This document shows positions 9,295-18,156 of a DNA stretch of 51,448 nucleotides, piece after piece. The translations under genes and the position numbers were made by a program. Below the pieces are notes generated by a model. It ran no database searches. It had not been told where the DNA came from and saw nothing but the letters and a program-made list of their open reading frames with translations. The stretch comes from QNYZ01 sp964577615 (lineage in GTDB: Bacteria; Desulfobacterota; Desulfobacteria; Desulfobacterales; QNYZ01). Position 1 is the first letter of the stretch; every line of letters starts with the position of its first letter. The DNA lies in assembly GCA_964577615.1 (NCBI GenBank), contig CAZNZW010000017.1, forward strand, positions 1-51,448, written 5' to 3'.

Positions 9295-9351
9295 CCTTTT
9301 TTTTAAAAGACCGGACCGCCGAACGGATCGGCGGATCGGCTTTAAAAAAGG
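9295..9351. repeat. Imperfect inverted repeat between two divergent DNA-repair genes
   Basis: The left arm (9295-9321, a T-run then AAAAG and GC-rich ACCGGACCGCCG) faces the right arm (9329-9351, CGGCGGATCGGC then TTTAAAAAAGG) across a 7-nt loop. The innermost CCGCCG/CGGCGG pairs perfectly and the T/A tracts pair at the base. It would fold on either strand like a bidirectional terminator, yet it lies upstream of two divergently transcribed genes rather than after one. Its role is unknown. Confidence 0.6.
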
Positions 9352-9451
9352 CCTGACAGCGTTAAATAACACTTGTTCTCTGATACCAAATACGCTATAT
9401 ATATACAAATTTATTAATTATGAATACAATATATTGGTATTTGTGACTATT

Positions 9452-10069
9452 ATGGGTTTACTCTCGTCATCCACTTCCGTGGTTCGTTACATGGTGAAGG
9501 GAAAAATAGAAGAACCGGTCCTTGAATCGATTGCCCGGGGCCTTCAACGGCACCGGATCACCGAAATTGACAACAACCCCCAGGAGAAAACCATCGGATG
9601 GACTTCCTTTAAAAATCCGTATCTTACCGATTTTTCAGGGTCCTCTTTCAGTTTTGATCCGTATATTCTTTTTTCCATGCGGATAGACAAAAAATCGATC
9701 CCTTCAAAAATTATTCAAAAACAGTTCATGGCCGAGATGACCCGTCGCCTGGCTTCCGGCAACCGCCAGACCCTTTCCCGTCACGAAAAAAAGGAAATCA
9801 AAGACAAAATCATCCTGACGTTAAATATGAAAATTCCGGCAACACCGAATATTTATGATATTGTCTGGCTCCCCGAAAAATCCCGGCTCTGGTTTTTTTC
9901 CACCTTGAAATCGGCCAATGAGGAGCTGGAGACCCTGTTTTTGCAATCATTCAACATCTCCCTGATCCGTCTGTTCCCGTATACCCAGGCGTATTTCGGA
10001 TCAGACCTGTCCGCCGACGAGATAGACCGGCTGAACCGGCTGACCCCCGGCCATTTTGCGACTGTTTAA
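9452..10069 (+). CDS. rdgC: RdgC-like recombination-associated protein, N-terminal portion
   Basis: A 205-residue protein matching the N-terminal two thirds of RdgC, a ring-forming DNA-binding protein that modulates RecA-dependent recombination. Recognisable are MGLLSSSTSVVRY at the start, FDPYILFSMRIDKKSIP, the Lys/Arg-rich FMAEMTRRLASGNRQTLSRH helix region, and IYDIVWLPEKSRLWFFSTLKSANEELETLF. ATG 9452 gives the usual family start; TTG 9434 would add six residues. It is shorter than E. coli RdgC (303 aa). The missing C-terminal part is apparently encoded by the next ORF, in the same frame after a TAA and 24 bp. Codon use is AT-richer than upstream genes. Confidence 0.75.
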   Translation: MGLLSSSTSVVRYMVKGKIEEPVLESIARGLQRHRITEIDNNPQEKTIGWTSFKNPYLTDFSGSSFSFDPYILFSMRIDKKSIPSKIIQKQFMAEMTRRLASGNRQTLSRHEKKEIKDKIILTLNMKIPATPNIYDIVWLPEKSRLWFFSTLKSANEELETLFLQSFNISLIRLFPYTQAYFGSDLSADEIDRLNRLTPGHFATV

Positions 10070-10093
10070 ATATATAATGAAAGACAACTATTA

Positions 10094-10776
10094 ATGCTTG
10101 ATGTCAGCGTTACCTATAATCGTTTTAAATTTCTGGGTCACCAATACCTCACCTGGCTGTGGTATGCCATCGAAACCGGGATCTGCCGGGATATCTTTGA
10201 CAATAAAGACCAGATTACCCTGGCGCTCGGCAACCGGATCGTTCTGGAAAACCGCCGCGCCAAAGATATTGAAACCGTTACCATCAAAGGGGATACGGCT
10301 GACCTTAAAGAGGGTAAACTCGCCCTTTCAAAGGGAGCGCTGGTCACAGAAATCGCGCTTAAAATAGAAAAAGATCGGCAGCTCTGGTCGCTGAGTTTAA
10401 AAGGGGAAAGCCTGGGTATCGGAAATCTGAAACTGCCGGAAACCGGCATCGTCCAGACGTCGGAGGATTTCGACGGGGCCGTGCTGGAAAAAATATATCT
10501 GGATGAAACCGCCATCACAATAATGAACAGAATATTTCGTTTTTTTATCCAGCAACGGGTGGGTGAACACTGGGACAGCAAAATCACGGGCAGCATCAAA
10601 AAATGGATCANNNNNNNNNNNNNNNNNNNNNNNNNNNNNNNNNNNNNNNNNNNNNNNNNNNNNNNNNNNNNNNNNNNNNNNNNNNNNNNNNNNNNNNNNN
10701 NNNNNNNNNNCGGGTGGGTGAACACTGGGACAGCAAAATCACGGGCAGCATCAAAAAATGGATCACCGGGATTTGA
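10094..10776 (+). CDS. RdgC-like C-terminal portion, interrupted by an assembly gap
   Basis: The product resembles the RdgC C-terminal region: FLGHQYLTWLWYAIE, KGALVTEIALKIEKDRQLW, then LDETAITIMNRIFRFFI. It is in the same frame as the preceding ORF, 24 bp after its stop. The sequence runs into 100 Ns at 10611, and the 55 bases before the Ns are repeated exactly after them. If the Ns and one copy of the repeat are removed, the frame continues ...KKWITGI and stops at TGA 10774-10776, a product of 175 residues. Read literally, the 155 extra bases shift the frame and give a false tail to 10840. It may be a second subunit or the severed half of a single RdgC. Confidence 0.6.
10556..10765. repeat. 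55-bp exact duplication flanking a 100-N gap
   Basis: Bases 10556-10610 and 10711-10765 are identical, both starting CGGGTGGGTGAACACTGGGA, and abut the N run 10611-10710 on each side. A duplicate that ends exactly at both gap edges is the signature of two contigs overlapping by one k-mer (k=55) that a scaffolder separated with a default 100-N spacer. It is an assembly artefact, not a biological repeat. Confidence 0.9.
10611..10710. other. Assembly gap (100 N), probably of true length zero
   Basis: A run of exactly 100 N. The flanking 55-bp identity indicates that the contigs overlap, and collapsing them restores an open reading frame with a sensible stop. Confidence 0.9.
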
Positions 10777-10812
10777 TCATACCCGGATGACAGGTATGAC
10801 AAAAACAGGAAC

Positions 10813-10992
10813 TTATGAACAGCTATTCAAAGCCTGTTGATAATCGATCAGATATGCACAGTCAATACACACCGTAACTGACAGTCTGGATGCATAATTT
10901 ATATTATAAAATCAGATTGATTTAATCATATTAACATACCGGCGGGTCTCTATTAATATTATTATATCTATAATAAATTAAATAAAGAGGAA
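10813..10992. other. Candidate origin-like segment: DnaA-box-like 9-mers plus AT-rich stretch
   Basis: Three 9-mers, each one mismatch from TTATNCACA, lie within 48 bp: TTATGAACA (10813-10821), TTATCAACA on the minus strand (10835-10843) and ATATGCACA (10852-10860). They are followed by about 100 bp of very AT-rich DNA up to the dnaN ribosome binding site. Placement directly before dnaN-gyrB, with parS in the same window, fits an origin region. None of the boxes is a perfect match and no dnaA gene is in view, so this remains tentative. Confidence 0.35.
10878..10907 (+). promoter_or_regulatory. Putative sigma-70-type promoter of dnaN-gyrB
   Basis: CTGACA (10878-10883; 5/6 to TTGACA) is separated by 18 bp from TATTAT (10902-10907; 5/6 to TATAAT), leaving a leader of about 80 nt to dnaN. 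The surrounding AT-richness raises the chance of a fortuitous match. Confidence 0.35.
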
Positions 10993-10996
10993 TGAA

Positions 10997-12115
10997 ATGA
11001 AGTTTACAGTTCACAGAGATGATATTTTATCTGTCATGGCAAACGTTCAGGGATTAACGGGACGCAAAAGCGCGATGGCGATTACCTCCACGGTATTACT
11101 GGAAGTGAGTGCCGGCACGATCAAAATCAGCGCAACCGATCTGGAAACCGGTTTTGAAGGAACATATCCGGCCGACGTGCAGTCGGAAGGAATCCTGGCT
11201 TTAAATTCAAGAAAGCTGTTTGAAATAATCAGGGATTTTCCCAGCGAACAGATTCATTTTGAACAGACCGCCAACCGGTGGGTCGATATTGGCGACACCA
11301 ATGTAAAATATCATATTTCGGGGCTGGATCCGGAAACCTTTCCCAAAAACCCCGTGATAGAAGATATTGAATTGTTTAATATCGATTCCGGTCATCTGAA
11401 AAACATGATTGATCGAACAGTGGGAATTGTCGGCGAGACGGACGATAAACGGCCGCATATTATCGGCGTTTATCTGCATTCGGTCAGCGGGCATGAGCAG
11501 AATAGTTTGAGAATGGTCTCCACCGACATCGGCCGTCTGGCCAAGATGGATTATTCCTACGGGAAAAGTACATCCATGCCGATTCCGGACGGCATTTTAA
11601 TTCCCAAAAAGGGATTAATGGAAGTATCAAAATTTTTAACGCCGACCGGTATTGTACAGATCGGGGTCAGTCAGAATGATCTGTTTGTCAAAAAAGAAAA
11701 AGAATCATTTTTTATCCGGCTGCTGGAAGGTGATTTTCCCAACTACGAAAAAGCCATTGAAAAAGATTCCCAGTTTGACATGATTCTGGACAAGGAAACC
11801 TTTTTAATGACCCTGAAACGGATGTCCATTCTGGCAGCCGACAAATATCCGGCCGTGGTTCTGGTTTTTGATAAAGGGAATGTAAACATCAGTTCGGCCA
11901 GTACGGAGCTGGGGGATTCCAAGGAAGACATGCCCGTGGAATACGATCGCCCGCCGATAAAGGTCACATACAATCCCCGCTATATGATTGATATGCTGAA
12001 TGATATCGAGGGAGACAAAGTGGTTATCAATATTCGCGGAGAATCGTATCCCTGCCTGATCGAAGAAGAGGAAGACAAGAGTTATATGGGGGCGATCATG
12101 GCCATGCAGGTCTGA
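10997..12115 (+). CDS. dnaN: DNA polymerase III beta subunit (sliding clamp)
   Basis: A 372-residue sliding clamp, the normal length for the family. The three repeated clamp domains are evident: MKFTVHRDDILSVMANVQGL at the start, the middle domain around DRTVGIVGETDDKRPHIIGVYL, and the C-terminal YNPRYMIDML plus YPCLIEEEEDKSYMGAIMAMQV end characteristic of DnaN. A clear ribosome binding site (AAAGAGG, 10984-10990) precedes ATG 10997. It encircles DNA and tethers the replicative polymerase. gyrB follows directly; recF, often between them in other bacteria, is absent here. dnaA is not in the window. Confidence 0.97.
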   Translation: MKFTVHRDDILSVMANVQGLTGRKSAMAITSTVLLEVSAGTIKISATDLETGFEGTYPADVQSEGILALNSRKLFEIIRDFPSEQIHFEQTANRWVDIGDTNVKYHISGLDPETFPKNPVIEDIELFNIDSGHLKNMIDRTVGIVGETDDKRPHIIGVYLHSVSGHEQNSLRMVSTDIGRLAKMDYSYGKSTSMPIPDGILIPKKGLMEVSKFLTPTGIVQIGVSQNDLFVKKEKESFFIRLLEGDFPNYEKAIEKDSQFDMILDKETFLMTLKRMSILAADKYPAVVLVFDKGNVNISSASTELGDSKEDMPVEYDRPPIKVTYNPRYMIDMLNDIEGDKVVINIRGESYPCLIEEEEDKSYMGAIMAMQV

Positions 12116-12186
12116 CGGCCTTGCCCCGGCGGAAGATGAAGCGATCAAACAAGAAAGAATCAATTTCAAAAGAAAAGAAATTCGAA

Positions 12187-14616
12187 ATGAATGATAAATA
12201 TGATGCCAGCAGTATTGACGTATTGGAAGGGTTGGAACCGGTTCGGCTTCGGCCGGCCATGTATATCGGAAATGTTGATGTAGAGGGGTTGCATCATCTG
12301 GTATATGAGGTCGTTGATAACAGTATTGACGAGGCCATGGCGGGGCATTGTGATCAGATCAAAGTCAGGGTTCATGCCGATAACAGTGTCAGCGTTGAAG
12401 ATAACGGGCGCGGGATACCTGTCGGCATGCATAAAACGGAAAATATTCCCGCCGTTGAAGTGGTGCTGACCAAGCTGCATGCCGGGGGAAAGTTTGACAA
12501 CGACTCATACAAGGTTTCCGGCGGGCTGCATGGCGTCGGCGTCTCTGTGGTAAACGCGCTTTCCTCTAAGCTCACCGTTGAAGTGTACAGCGGGGGCAAC
12601 ACCTATTATCAGACGTATGAAAAAGGGATAAAAACAAGTGAATTAACAATTACCGGGAAAACACGGAAAAAAGGAACAAAAGTCCATTTTCTGCCCGATG
12701 CCGGAATATTTACGTCCACCGAGTATAAATACGAAATTCTGGTTCGCCGTCTGCGGGAACTGGCTTTTTTAAACAAAGGCATCCGTATTGATCTGGCCGA
12801 CGACAGAAGCGATCAGAAAGACAGCTTTCTGTACAAGGGCGGCATTGTATCATTTGTAAAATATTTAAACCGCCGGCACACGCCCATCCACAGAGAAATA
12901 TTTATTGAAGGTGAAAAAAACGACGTTCAGATTGAAGTGGCCCTGCAGTATAACGATACGTTTAAAGAAAAAATATTTTCATTCGCTAATAATATTAATA
13001 CGATAGAAGGTGGTTTTCATCTTATCGGGTTTAAAGCGGCCCTGACCCGGACACTGAATAATTACGCGAGTAACGGGAACCTGCCTAAAAACCTGAAAGT
13101 TAAAATTACCGGAGATGACGTCCGGGAAGGGTTGACGGCGGTCATCAGTATCAGAATCATGAATCCCCAGTTTGAAGGTCAGACAAAAACAAAGCTGGGA
13201 AACAGCGAAGTCAAGGGGCTGGTGGAATCGCTGGTCAATGAAAAACTCAGCATGTTTCTGGAAGAAAACCCTTCCGTGGCCAAAAAAATTATTTCCAAGT
13301 CGGTGGATGCAGCGCGGGCGCGGGATGCGGCCAAACGAGCCCGGGACATGGCCCGGAGCAAAGGCGCGCTGATCGATGCCACTCTGCCCGGAAAGCTGGC
13401 TGAATGTCAGATATCCGATCCGAGCATGCGCGAAATATACCTGGTTGAGGGAGATTCCGCCGGCGGCAGCGCCAAGCAGGGAAGGGACCGTAAGTTTCAG
13501 GCGATCCTGCCGCTGCGGGGTAAAATTTTAAATGTTGAAAAGGCGCGCTTTGACCGGATTTTAAAAAGCGAGGAAATTAAAAATATTATCACCGCGCTTG
13601 GCACCGGCGTGGGTACCGAGGAATACGATATTGAAAAAATCAGGTACCAGAAAGTCATTATCATGACGGATGCGGATGTGGACGGATCCCACATCCGGAC
13701 CCTGCTTCTGACCTTTTTTTTCAGACAGATGCCCGAAATTATCGAAAAAGGATACCTCTATATTGCCCAGCCGCCCTTATACAAAGTAGGAAAAGGGAAA
13801 AATGAAATTTATTTAAAAAATGACCTGGGATTCAAGGACTATATTCTCAAGCGAATCTGCGAAAAGAAAAATATTCGGATTGGAAACAACGGCACCGTTT
13901 TATCCAATCACCAGCTTTATCTTTTTATCGGTGACCTGTCCGATTATATGAGCAGTATCAATAAAATGAGAAATCGAGGAATCGCCAGAGATCTGGTGGA
14001 GCAGCTGATCCATGCGGGCGTGGAAAACAAAAAATTTCTTGGAAATAAAGAAAAAATGGACGGGCTGGTACGGAAGCTGACGGATAATGACTATCTGGTT
14101 GAGCCGCCGGCGTATAATGACGAGCGGGGCGTTTACGAAATTACAGTCACGCCGTCTCAGGCAATTAGAGAGAAAGCGCTGCTGGATGAAGAACCCATTG
14201 TTCCGGAACAGCCGGTCAAAATCGGCAAATCATTTGTCTATTCCAGGGATTATCAGAACTGTCTGATGATATCCAAAAGAATAGCCGGCAACAACAAGGC
14301 CCCGTTTGGCGTTTTTTCGCCAGACAAAAAAGAAGATGTGATCGTTCTGGATAACAAGGAAAAGCTGCTTGAGCACCTCATCGAAGAAGGAAAAAAGGGC
14401 GTGGCCGTGCAGCGGTATAAAGGTCTGGGCGAAATGAACCCGCATCAGTTATGGAACACCACCATGAACCCGGGAAAGAGAACGCTGCTTAAAGTGCGCG
14501 TTGAAGACGCTGTTGACAGCGATGAAATTTTTACCATTTTGATGGGCGAAGAGGTGGAGCCGAGACGGGAATTTATTCAAACCAATGCGCTGGATGTGAG
14601 CACACTTGATATATAA
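12187..14616 (+). CDS. gyrB: DNA gyrase subunit B
   Basis: The ATPase and TOPRIM subunit of gyrase, 809 residues from ATG 12187. Visible are the GHKL ATP site (EVVDNSIDEAMAG, EDNGRGIPVG, SGGLHGVGVSVVNALS), the QTKTKLGNSEVKG lysine loop, the TOPRIM EGDSAGGSAKQGRDR with acidic DADVDGSHIRTLL, and the C-terminal QRYKGLGEMN. The length and the long region between TOPRIM and QRYKGLGEMN fit the E. coli-like class with the inserted domain. Upstream in-frame ATG 12136 and TTG 12121 exist, but the extra residues are lysine-rich and atypical for GyrB, so I prefer 12187. It lies 71 bp after dnaN and probably shares its transcript. Confidence 0.96.
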   Translation: MNDKYDASSIDVLEGLEPVRLRPAMYIGNVDVEGLHHLVYEVVDNSIDEAMAGHCDQIKVRVHADNSVSVEDNGRGIPVGMHKTENIPAVEVVLTKLHAGGKFDNDSYKVSGGLHGVGVSVVNALSSKLTVEVYSGGNTYYQTYEKGIKTSELTITGKTRKKGTKVHFLPDAGIFTSTEYKYEILVRRLRELAFLNKGIRIDLADDRSDQKDSFLYKGGIVSFVKYLNRRHTPIHREIFIEGEKNDVQIEVALQYNDTFKEKIFSFANNINTIEGGFHLIGFKAALTRTLNNYASNGNLPKNLKVKITGDDVREGLTAVISIRIMNPQFEGQTKTKLGNSEVKGLVESLVNEKLSMFLEENPSVAKKIISKSVDAARARDAAKRARDMARSKGALIDATLPGKLAECQISDPSMREIYLVEGDSAGGSAKQGRDRKFQAILPLRGKILNVEKARFDRILKSEEIKNIITALGTGVGTEEYDIEKIRYQKVIIMTDADVDGSHIRTLLLTFFFRQMPEIIEKGYLYIAQPPLYKVGKGKNEIYLKNDLGFKDYILKRICEKKNIRIGNNGTVLSNHQLYLFIGDLSDYMSSINKMRNRGIARDLVEQLIHAGVENKKFLGNKEKMDGLVRKLTDNDYLVEPPAYNDERGVYEITVTPSQAIREKALLDEEPIVPEQPVKIGKSFVYSRDYQNCLMISKRIAGNNKAPFGVFSPDKKEDVIVLDNKEKLLEHLIEEGKKGVAVQRYKGLGEMNPHQLWNTTMNPGKRTLLKVRVEDAVDSDEIFTILMGEEVEPRREFIQTNALDVSTLDI

Positions 14617-14641
14617 TAATTAAAAACAGGGAAACCCGGCC

Positions 14642-15319
14642 ATGAGAATCATCGAGCCCTATATTGATATATTGTATATGCCCGCGGGTAACACCATTGT
14701 CGAACACCTCGAACTGGCTGCCCGGACCTGCTACAAATCCGAGGATAAAATAAGGGAAGGGTCCGCGGCCGCGCTTTTAAAGGGGTTGATCAAGTCCGGG
14801 CACCACAGCATCCTCGAACATATCAGCATCAGTGTGCGGATTGTCTGCGACCGGGGAATCACCCACGAGATTGTCCGGCACCGGCTCTGTTCCTTCAGCC
14901 AGGAAAGTACGCGTTACGCCAACTATGCCAGGGAAAAGTTCGGCCGGGAGATCACCGTCATCCGGCCGTTTTTCTGGGCGCCGGATTCGGAAGCATACCG
15001 GTTGTGGGAAACAGCCATGCAGGCGGCCGAAAAAACGTATCTTGATATGACGGAAAAAGGCATCTCGGCCCAGGAAGCCCGGAGCGTTTTGCCCAACAGT
15101 CTTAAAACCGAGATCATTGTCACGGCCAACATCCGGGAATGGCGTCATATTTTCAATCTGCGCTGCAGCCGGGCCTCGCATCCCCAGATCCGGCAGATCA
15201 TGTTGCCCCTTCTGGGGGCTTTTCATCAGAGAATAACGGTGCTATATGAGGACCTTTGGGAAAAATACAAAAAAGATATCGAGACCTTTAACCAGACCGC
15301 CCCAGTCAGGGTCGCGTAG
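14642..15319 (+). CDS. thyX: FAD-dependent thymidylate synthase
   Basis: A 225-residue flavin-dependent thymidylate synthase that methylates dUMP using methylenetetrahydrofolate and NAD(P)H. The ThyX signature RHR-x7-S is present as RHRLCSFSQESTRY, and the His-rich GHHSILEHISISV segment and LRCSRASHPQIRQIM near the C-terminus match the family. Length is typical. It starts 25 bp after gyrB with GGGAAA upstream and probably belongs to the same transcript. Its presence implies that the organism may lack the ThyA route, but that cannot be seen from this window. Confidence 0.95.
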   Translation: MRIIEPYIDILYMPAGNTIVEHLELAARTCYKSEDKIREGSAAALLKGLIKSGHHSILEHISISVRIVCDRGITHEIVRHRLCSFSQESTRYANYAREKFGREITVIRPFFWAPDSEAYRLWETAMQAAEKTYLDMTEKGISAQEARSVLPNSLKTEIIVTANIREWRHIFNLRCSRASHPQIRQIMLPLLGAFHQRITVLYEDLWEKYKKDIETFNQTAPVRVA

Positions 15320-15357
15320 CATAATCGTTTGTCTAAAAAAGAGAAACGGGTGAACGT

Positions 15358-17316
15358 ATGATGAAAGACATCTTTTTCAGTTCCTGGGAAGGGAAGGTGG
15401 TGGATAACCGGGGAAAAGAACTGGCGGATTTTGATCCGGTTCAACATGTCGATCTCCCCGAATATTTTAAAGCCGACCTGAAAATCCGGGCGCTCATCGG
15501 CTGGTACGGGATTGTTTTGCGGGACCAGACGGTGAATATTGTCGATTTATGCCGTGCCTACATGGAAGCGGTTCACCAGCATTCTTGCGGCAAGTGTGTG
15601 CCCTGCCGCCGGGGAACGGGCATTATGGCTCAGGCCCTGACCCGTATCTGCCGGGGCGAGGGAAAAACAGCCGACCTGGCCACCCTGAAAACCCTGGCCG
15701 AAACGGTCAGTCAGACCGCCAAATGCGATATCGGACAATCCGGTCCCCTGCCGCTGCTGGATGCGCTGGCGCACTTCAAAGAGGAATTCAGTCGGGCGGT
15801 TTCCACTGGAACATCTCCCGACACCGGTAATGGTTACCGATCCATGAAAACCGCGCCGTGTATCGATGCCTGTCCCATTCACCTGGATATTCCCACCTAT
15901 GTGGAGCGGATTAAGGAAGGGAAGTTCCAGGAATCTCTCGATATTATTCGGGAACGGCTGCCCCTGCCGGGTATTTTAGGCAGGGTCTGCGTCCGGCCCT
16001 GTGAAGAACACTGCCGCCGCGCGAATCTCGACAAACCGATCTCCATAAAATATCTCAAACGGTTTGTATCCGATCACGAACTGGCCCTGAAGAAAAATCC
16101 GGATTATCAAATAGAGCCATCGCAAAAAACCGGCAAGGTAGCCATTGTCGGCGCCGGTCCGGCGGGCATCACCTGCGCCTATCACCTGGCGCGCCGGGGG
16201 CATCAGGTGACCGTTTATGAAAGACTCGGAGAGCCGGGCGGAATGTCCGCCATGGGCATTCCGGATTATCGGCTGCCCCGCCCCATCTTGAGACGGGAGG
16301 TGGCGCAGGTTCAACAAATGGGCGTTGAGATCAGATACAACACCAAAATCGGACAGGATGTCCTGCTGGCGGATCTGGTGGATCAGTGCGATGCCGTTTT
16401 CATCGGCGTCGGCGCCCAGGGCAGCAGTTCCATGCGCGTCAAGGGCGAGGATGACGGTTACAAGGGGTTTATTCCCGGTGTTCAATATCTTCTGGATATC
16501 AACGAAGGGCGCGATCCATACCCGGATGGCAAAAGAGTAGTGGTCATCGGCGGCGGGAATGTGGCCATCGATTGTGTGCGCTGCTCGTTTCGGATCGGCA
16601 AGGAAGATGTCAACCTGGTCTATCGGCGCACCCGGAATGAAATGCCGGCGGACGAGGTTGAGATAGTCGATGCCGAAGAAGAAGATGTCCAGTTTCACTT
16701 TTTAACCACACCGGTAAGGATCATCGAGGAAAACGGGGTGGTCACCGGGCTGGAATGCATCCGCATGGAACTGGGCGAACCGGACAAAAGCGGCCGCCGC
16801 CGGCCGGTACCCGTCAAGGGGTCCGAGTTTATTTTCGACTGTGATACGGTCGTACCGGCCATCGGGCAGCGAACCGATATGTCTTTGCTGGACGGGGTAG
16901 ACGGGATTGACACCACCCCCTGGGGAACGCTCGTGGTTGACGAGGTGACGAAGCAGAGCACCCATGAAAAGATTTTTTCCGCCGGTGACTGTGAGACGGG
17001 TCCGGGGGCGCTGATTACAGCCTGCGCCGGGGGAAAACGGGCGGCGGAGAGCATTGACTGTCTGATCAACGGCAAACCGTTGTCACCCGGCAAAAACGAG
17101 CATTTTGACCAGATTTTCAAAAAGGTTCCGGTTTACGATCCGAATGAAGAGATGCCCATGCCCGGAGGGCAGGATCGGAAAGAGTTGGAAATGCTGCCGC
17201 CGGATACCCGGAAGTACTCTTTTGCGGAAGTTGAAAAAGGGTTTCCCAACAGGGATGCCATTGCCGAAGCCCGTCGGTGCCTGCGCTGCTATCGGGTGGC
17301 CACGGTGGCGGTTTAG
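15358..17316 (+). CDS. NuoF-C-terminal/GltD-like FAD and FeS oxidoreductase
   Basis: A 652-residue modular electron-transfer protein. The N-terminal ~150 residues carry the NuoF-type 4Fe-4S module (HSCGKCVPCRRGTG, later AKCDIGQSG). A GltD-like double-cubane domain follows (CIDACPIHLDIPTYVE, CGRVC-x3-C-x3-C), then a glutamate-synthase-small-subunit-type FAD/NAD(P) domain (VAIVGAGPAGITCAYHLARR; second Rossmann VVVIGGGNVAIDCVR; C-terminal FSAGDCETGPGALITACAGGKRAAE). It lacks the NuoF FMN/NADH domain. It converges on the formate dehydrogenase operon, so it may shuttle electrons between NAD(P)H, ferredoxin and FdhA. The specific partner is inferred. Start ATG 15358 or 15361. Confidence 0.8.
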   Translation: MMKDIFFSSWEGKVVDNRGKELADFDPVQHVDLPEYFKADLKIRALIGWYGIVLRDQTVNIVDLCRAYMEAVHQHSCGKCVPCRRGTGIMAQALTRICRGEGKTADLATLKTLAETVSQTAKCDIGQSGPLPLLDALAHFKEEFSRAVSTGTSPDTGNGYRSMKTAPCIDACPIHLDIPTYVERIKEGKFQESLDIIRERLPLPGILGRVCVRPCEEHCRRANLDKPISIKYLKRFVSDHELALKKNPDYQIEPSQKTGKVAIVGAGPAGITCAYHLARRGHQVTVYERLGEPGGMSAMGIPDYRLPRPILRREVAQVQQMGVEIRYNTKIGQDVLLADLVDQCDAVFIGVGAQGSSSMRVKGEDDGYKGFIPGVQYLLDINEGRDPYPDGKRVVVIGGGNVAIDCVRCSFRIGKEDVNLVYRRTRNEMPADEVEIVDAEEEDVQFHFLTTPVRIIEENGVVTGLECIRMELGEPDKSGRRRPVPVKGSEFIFDCDTVVPAIGQRTDMSLLDGVDGIDTTPWGTLVVDEVTKQSTHEKIFSAGDCETGPGALITACAGGKRAAESIDCLINGKPLSPGKNEHFDQIFKKVPVYDPNEEMPMPGGQDRKELEMLPPDTRKYSFAEVEKGFPNRDAIAEARRCLRCYRVATVAV

Positions 17317-17322
17317 ACGCGT

Positions 17323-18156
17323 TTAGTCAGCCCCGGCCTTGTTATTATTCGGGAAGGGAAGTGGCTTGAGTTTCCCCCGGGGGTAACCATGCGCGGCCGC
17401 CAGTTTTTTTAACTGGGTGATCCGCCGGGCATTTTCCGGGTGGGACGAGAAAAAATGGCCCCATCCGGCGGTGGCGTGGCTTTTTTCCATTTTCGAAAAA
17501 AAACGGGTCGCCCCGGCGACATGTCCAAAGTCACAATAAAGGGAATCCAGGCCATATGCATCGGCCTGGCTTTCCTGCTGGCGGGAAAACCCCATCTCGG
17601 TCAGATTCAACCCTTTTGACAACAGATCGCTCACCGCGTTATCCGATCCAAGAAGCATCGCCGATATACTCAGTAGAACCAGTCCCCGTCCCAGTTTCCG
17701 CAGGTGATCCCGATGCGCGATATGCCCGAGCTCGTGGCCCAGAATAAAAATCAGCTCGTTTTCCGAAGAAACCGATGTCAAAAGGCCGGTAAAAACAAGG
17801 ATATGTCCGCCGGGAAAGGCGGCCGCATTAATCTGGCTGGATTGAATGATGTGGACCTTGATGTCGTAGGGCAGATGGGTGCAGCGCGCCTGGAGATCAT
17901 CAACCAGCGCCTGGACATACAGCCGCTGGTTCCGGGTGTCTTCCGAATCCTTAAATGAGTGAACAAACGGGCTGGCTATCTTTTTCTCAAGTGCGGGTGA
18001 AATCCGGGGCGTTATCATGTCCACGGCCAGCCCGAGCAGGATGTAAACCCCGACACCGATAACCAGCAGGCCGCCCACCAGGACGGCCAGTTCCTTCAGC
18101 GGAGATACAGGCGTCACATTAACATTGGCCGCAAGACGCCGGGGCGTATATTTCAT
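17323..18156 (-). CDS. M48-family membrane metalloprotease
   Basis: A 277-residue HtpX/Oma1-like zinc protease. One transmembrane helix lies near residues 22-48 (LAVLVGGLLVIGVGVYILLGLAV). The zinc motif is HELGHIAHRDH, with a downstream ESQADAYGLD glutamate as third ligand. The last ~30 residues are basic. Its ATG shares one base with the TGA of formate dehydrogenase (TGATG), so the two are translationally coupled. M48 proteases act on misfolded membrane or periplasmic proteins. Coupling to fdhA suggests a role in maturation or quality control, but this is an inference from position only. Confidence 0.88.
   Translation of the reverse strand: MKYTPRRLAANVNVTPVSPLKELAVLVGGLLVIGVGVYILLGLAVDMITPRISPALEKKIASPFVHSFKDSEDTRNQRLYVQALVDDLQARCTHLPYDIKVHIIQSSQINAAAFPGGHILVFTGLLTSVSSENELIFILGHELGHIAHRDHLRKLGRGLVLLSISAMLLGSDNAVSDLLSKGLNLTEMGFSRQQESQADAYGLDSLYCDFGHVAGATRFFSKMEKSHATAGWGHFFSSHPENARRITQLKKLAAAHGYPRGKLKPLPFPNNNKAGAD

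Noticed and set aside
10711..10840. Apparent continuation of the RdgC-like ORF past the N gap
   Set aside because: It is a frame-shifted second reading of the duplicated 55-mer; the real stop after collapse is at 10774-10776.
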